Shown here: piece after piece, positions 61,590-64,000 of the stretch | How the letters are laid out: each line of letters starts with the position of its first letter | Numbering within the stretch: the stretch's first letter is position 1 | Source of the DNA: Acidovorax sp. 69 | Lineage (GTDB): Bacteria; Pseudomonadota; Gammaproteobacteria; Burkholderiales; Burkholderiaceae_C | NCBI RefSeq assembly: GCF_002797445.1 | Contig: NZ_PGEP01000001.1 | Span: 4,092,501-4,156,500 of the forward strand | Direction of reading: 5' to 3' | DNA length: 64,000 nt | Program-made: the position numbers and the translations under genes | The notes under the pieces: generated by a model | What the model was told of the DNA's origin: nothing | The model's input: the letters and a program-made list of their open reading frames with translations, nothing else | The model's database searches: none

Positions 61590-62972
61590 TCAGCGTTTGG
61601 CATTCAATGCTTTGAGACGCCGGTACAGCGATCGTTCGCTGACGCCCAGTTGCTGCGCCAGCGCCACGCGGCTTCCCTGGTGGGCTGCCAGCGCACGGCG
61701 CAGGGCATCGTCGTCCATCGCGGTGTGGCGAAGTGGCAGGCCTGCGATTGCAAGCGCCTGTGCCTCGATGGGTGGCGGGTCCGAGACCCCCCGCTCCTCG
61801 CTGGGCGGCAGGCCACAGGCCAGGGCCTGCTGCACGTGTTCGGCTTCGATGGCATCACCATCACACAGCAGGGCGGTGCGCTCCAGCAGATTGCGCAGCT
61901 CCCGCACGTTGCCTGGGTAGCGCTGCGCTTCCAGCAAGGCCACCGCTGCGTCCGACAGCTGCAGCACACGGGGTGAAGGCACCACGCGCTCCAGCAGCGC
62001 GTGCGCCAGCAGGGCCCTGTCGCCCTGGCGCTCGCGCAGTGGTGGCAGGTAGATCGGAAAGATGCTCAACCGGTAGTACAGGTCTTCACGGAACCGGCCC
62101 TCAGCCACCATGCGCTGCAGGTTGCGGTGCGTGGCAGACACCACGCGCAGATCAACATGCCGCTGGTCGGTGCTGCCCACGCGGCGGTAAGTGCCGGTCT
62201 CCAGCAGGCGCAGCAGTTTGACCTGCAGCGGCAGCGGAATGTCACCCACCTCGTCCAAAAACAGCGTGCCACCGTCGGCTGCCTCTACCAACCCTGGCCG
62301 GGCCTGGGTCGCGCCAGTGAACGCTCCTTTTTCGTGCCCGAACAGCTCGGACTCAAACAGCGCCTCGGGCAGGCTGGCGCAGTCCACCGGCACCAACGCT
62401 CGCCGAGCCCGCGAGCTACTCTGGTGCACCGCGTGCGCCACAAGCTCCTTGCCCGTACCTGACTCGCCCATCAGCAGCACCGCAGCCCGCGAGGGCGCCA
62501 CGCGCGCCACCAGACCCAGCATTTTCTGGAATGCGGGCGAACGCCCGATCAGCCCATGGGCCGAAGGCCCGTGCTGTGCAGCGACCGGCAAGGGCACCAT
62601 CTTTTCGACAAAAAACCCCGGCCCGTTGTTTGCCCCCGCCACCGGTGTCAGCTCGATCTGCACATATTCCTCACCCAGCGGCGTGTGGTGCAGGTGCAGC
62701 ACCCGTTCGCACCGACCCGAGTCGCGCGCCTGCGCCAAAGGGCAGGACTCGCCCGCCTGATCACAAGGCACGTTGAAACGGTGGGAGACAGCATGGCAAG
62801 TGCGCCCCACCACACTGCTCTCCGAGCCGAACTGGCGACGGTAGGCCGCATTGGCCGCCAGGATGCAGTAGCCGACATCCAGCAGGATATGGGGCTCGGC
62901 CAGGCTCTCCAGAAAGGACACCAGTTCAGGGGGTGGCGTGGTGGAAGGGGTCACGGCGGAACCTCGGGACAT
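61590..62972 (-). CDS. Sigma-54-dependent transcriptional activator with PAS-like sensor
   Basis: Enhancer-binding protein of 460 residues. The N-terminal PAS-like domain carries Cys59-His60, Cys70, Cys77 and Cys88 (GRTCH, VPCDQ, ESCPLA, GRCER), perhaps a metal or redox site. AAA+ core: Walker A GESGTGKE (169-176), sigma-54 loop GAFTGA (216-221), DEVGD, and R-finger region. A C-terminal Fis-type HTH (SRVALAQQLGVSERSLYRRLKAL, part: VALAQQLGVSERSLYRR). Divergent from the Rieske gene with a sigma-54 promoter between. Confidence 0.93.
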   Translation of the reverse strand: MSRGSAVTPSTTPPPELVSFLESLAEPHILLDVGYCILAANAAYRRQFGSESSVVGRTCHAVSHRFNVPCDQAGESCPLAQARDSGRCERVLHLHHTPLGEEYVQIELTPVAGANNGPGFFVEKMVPLPVAAQHGPSAHGLIGRSPAFQKMLGLVARVAPSRAAVLLMGESGTGKELVAHAVHQSSSRARRALVPVDCASLPEALFESELFGHEKGAFTGATQARPGLVEAADGGTLFLDEVGDIPLPLQVKLLRLLETGTYRRVGSTDQRHVDLRVVSATHRNLQRMVAEGRFREDLYYRLSIFPIYLPPLRERQGDRALLAHALLERVVPSPRVLQLSDAAVALLEAQRYPGNVRELRNLLERTALLCDGDAIEAEHVQQALACGLPPSEERGVSDPPPIEAQALAIAGLPLRHTAMDDDALRRALAAHQGSRVALAQQLGVSERSLYRRLKALNAKR

Positions 62973-63040
62973 GCAGGGCCTTCACGATGCACCCGATCCG
63001 CCTCCTGGCGTTTGACCTATGCCATGCCGACTGCACTTAG

Positions 63041-63077
63041 TGGCAGATGGCAGTCGAACTGGCAGTTTCGCTGGCGG
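63041..63077 (+). promoter_or_regulatory. TGGCAG repeats, candidate enhancer site
   Basis: TGGCAG at 63041, 63048 and 63060, plus TGGCGG at 63072. The last two are spaced 12 bases. They sit about 100-130 bases before the sigma-54 promoter, the usual range for activator binding. Confidence 0.4.
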
Positions 63078-63172
63078 TTCACGGGCTCGGCAGCAGTCAG
63101 CGTTGACATCGACACCGACGCAAACCGTTGAATTCAAAGACTTTTTCTGAGCGGCTCAGTGCGCACCCGCTG

Positions 63173-63187
63173 TGGCACGCCCCTTGC
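63173..63187 (+). promoter_or_regulatory. Sigma-54 (-24/-12) promoter
   Basis: TGGCAC-N5-TTGC is an exact match to the -24/-12 consensus core with correct spacing. The predicted start is near 63199, giving a leader of about 73 bases to the Rieske start codon. Confidence 0.85.
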
Positions 63188-63271
63188 GGTAAAGCCATGC
63201 CTCAGCACGACTGTCTTGGCACTTCCCGGTGCTCCACTTCTGCCCTTCTTCACCCCTGACGAAAGCCCGCC

Positions 63272-63898
63272 ATGCCCCTCACCAGATGCTCCACGACTGC
63301 CCCTCTGATGGGCCGTGACAGCCCCCACGATACCGAGCGCCGCCAGATGGTGATGCTGACCGCCGCCGCTGGCTGCGTGGCCGCGGCTGGAGTCGCCGTG
63401 CCGCTGGTGTCCAGCTTTGCGCCCAGCGAACGCGCTCGGGCCATGGGCGCCAGCGTGGACGTAGATATCAGCGACCTGCCCCCCGGTGGCGTCAAAACTG
63501 CAGAGTGGCGTGGCAAGCCCGTGTGGATCCTGAGGCGCACCCCTGAAATGCTGGCGGGCCTCCCCCAGCAGGACGCGGCGCTGGCCGACCCGGCTTCACG
63601 CAAGGATCAACAGCCCGAATACGCGCGCAACCCGCTGCGCTCGATCCGACCCGAGGTGTTTGTCGCTGTAGGCATCTGCACCCATCTGGGTTGCTCGCCC
63701 ACCGCCGTTCCGGCAGGCACGGCCAACCCCAGCGTGGGCGACCATTGGCAAGGCGGCTTCTTTTGCCCTTGTCACGGCTCCACCTTCGACCTGGCAGGCC
63801 GTGTTTTCAAGAACAAGCCCGCGCCCACCAACTTGGAGGTTCCGCCACACCGCTATGTGTCCGACACCCAGTTGCGCATTGGGGACGATACGGTCTGA
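63272..63898 (+). CDS. Rieske iron-sulfur protein (ubiquinol-cytochrome c reductase type)
   Basis: 208 residues. N-terminal Tat-like R23-R24 (ERRQMVML) and membrane anchor (about 27-49). 2Fe-2S motifs C136-T-H138-L-G-C141 and C165-P-C167-H168-G-S, with the classical disulfide cysteines. PetA-like insert GDHWQGGFF. It starts at ATG 63272; an ATG at 63308 is an alternative. No petB is recognisable in the remaining 102 bases, so whether it belongs to a petABC operon is open. Transcribed from a sigma-54 promoter, which is unusual for a bc1 subunit. Confidence 0.88.
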   Translation: MPLTRCSTTAPLMGRDSPHDTERRQMVMLTAAAGCVAAAGVAVPLVSSFAPSERARAMGASVDVDISDLPPGGVKTAEWRGKPVWILRRTPEMLAGLPQQDAALADPASRKDQQPEYARNPLRSIRPEVFVAVGICTHLGCSPTAVPAGTANPSVGDHWQGGFFCPCHGSTFDLAGRVFKNKPAPTNLEVPPHRYVSDTQLRIGDDTV

Positions 63899-64000
63899 TA
63901 CCTCCTTACCACCATCAGCGACGCACCTGTGTATCCGTGAGCAGCCGAGTCCGAATGAAACGCCGTGGCGTGCGCTCCGTTGACCCAAGTCTGCGGCCCG

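Larger units (their letters stand above)
62973..63271. other. Divergent region between the sigma-54 activator and Rieske gene
   Basis: About 300 bases with TGGCAG repeats (63041-63077) and the sigma-54 promoter (63173-63187). No other gene seen. Confidence 0.6.

Noticed and set aside
63955..64000. A possible start of the next gene at the right edge (ATG at 63955)
   Set aside because: Only 15 codons are visible and they have no recognisable family; no claim can be made.

Overview
The window is a chromosomal segment of a betaproteobacterium, most probably from the family Comamonadaceae (Acidovorax/Comamonas-like). The basis is gene order and sequence style: mlaFED, gltBD, pilMNOPQ-aroB-dgt, divergent cyaY/lptM, System II cytochrome c genes beside a cytochrome c4, high-GC coding DNA, and five copies of a dispersed short palindrome built around AGCTGCTAGCGCTT. 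No rRNA, tRNA, CRISPR array or complete insertion sequence was seen.

Layout. 1-2.3 kb: lipid-transport operon mlaF-mlaE-mlaD (mlaD cut by the window edge), preceded by an AcrR/TtgR-like palindrome. 2.3-8.6 kb: glutamate synthase gltB-gltD. 8.7-9.5 kb: a REP-associated tyrosine transposase with a nearby remnant motif. 9.6-13.7 kb: methyltransferase, DUF1415 protein, dgt and aroB. 13.8-20 kb: type IV pilus operon pilMNOPQ followed by a repeat-rich lipoprotein in the place where aroK usually sits; this stretch is visibly AT-richer than its surroundings. 20.2-24.2 kb: mrcA, cyaY, lptM-like lipoprotein and a di-iron metallo-beta-lactamase-fold protein. 24.2-30.4 kb: msrPQ methionine sulfoxide repair and cytochrome c maturation (ccsB/resC, a frameshifted resB, cytochrome c4). 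30.4-34 kb: engB, an alpha/beta hydrolase and two LpxL-type acyltransferases. 34-36.4 kb: metK with a second, synonymously diverged copy of its own tail, a DUF1328 protein and a hemerythrin protein. 36.4-42.4 kb: heme-binding diguanylate cyclase, nadE, a NadM-Nudix fusion and a chemoreceptor.

42.5-61.5 kb is a nitrogen-compound catabolic island. One leftward block runs histidine kinase, response regulator, periplasmic binding protein, LivHMGF permease, M81 metallopeptidase and an N-carbamoyl amidohydrolase. The next block upstream runs preT-preA-NCS1 permease-dihydropyrimidinase-N-carbamoyl amidohydrolase, which is the reductive uracil/thymine pathway to beta-alanine-type products. The two amidohydrolase genes are nearly identical 1.2-kb direct repeats that flank the whole transport/signalling block. 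A divergent RutR-like TetR regulator faces preT across two tandem TTTACC-type palindromes. 61.5-64 kb: a sigma-54 activator with a cysteine-bearing PAS-like sensor, divergent from a Rieske iron-sulfur protein gene that is preceded by a textbook sigma-54 promoter.

The strongest items for follow-up are the duplicated amidohydrolases with a conversion-like mosaic, the metK tail duplication, the resB frameshift, the sigma-54/Rieske pair, the RutR-type double operator and the Comamonadaceae palindrome family. I found no convincing entirely new system. The sensor-transporter-M81-amidohydrolase block is the best candidate for an uncharacterised pathway.
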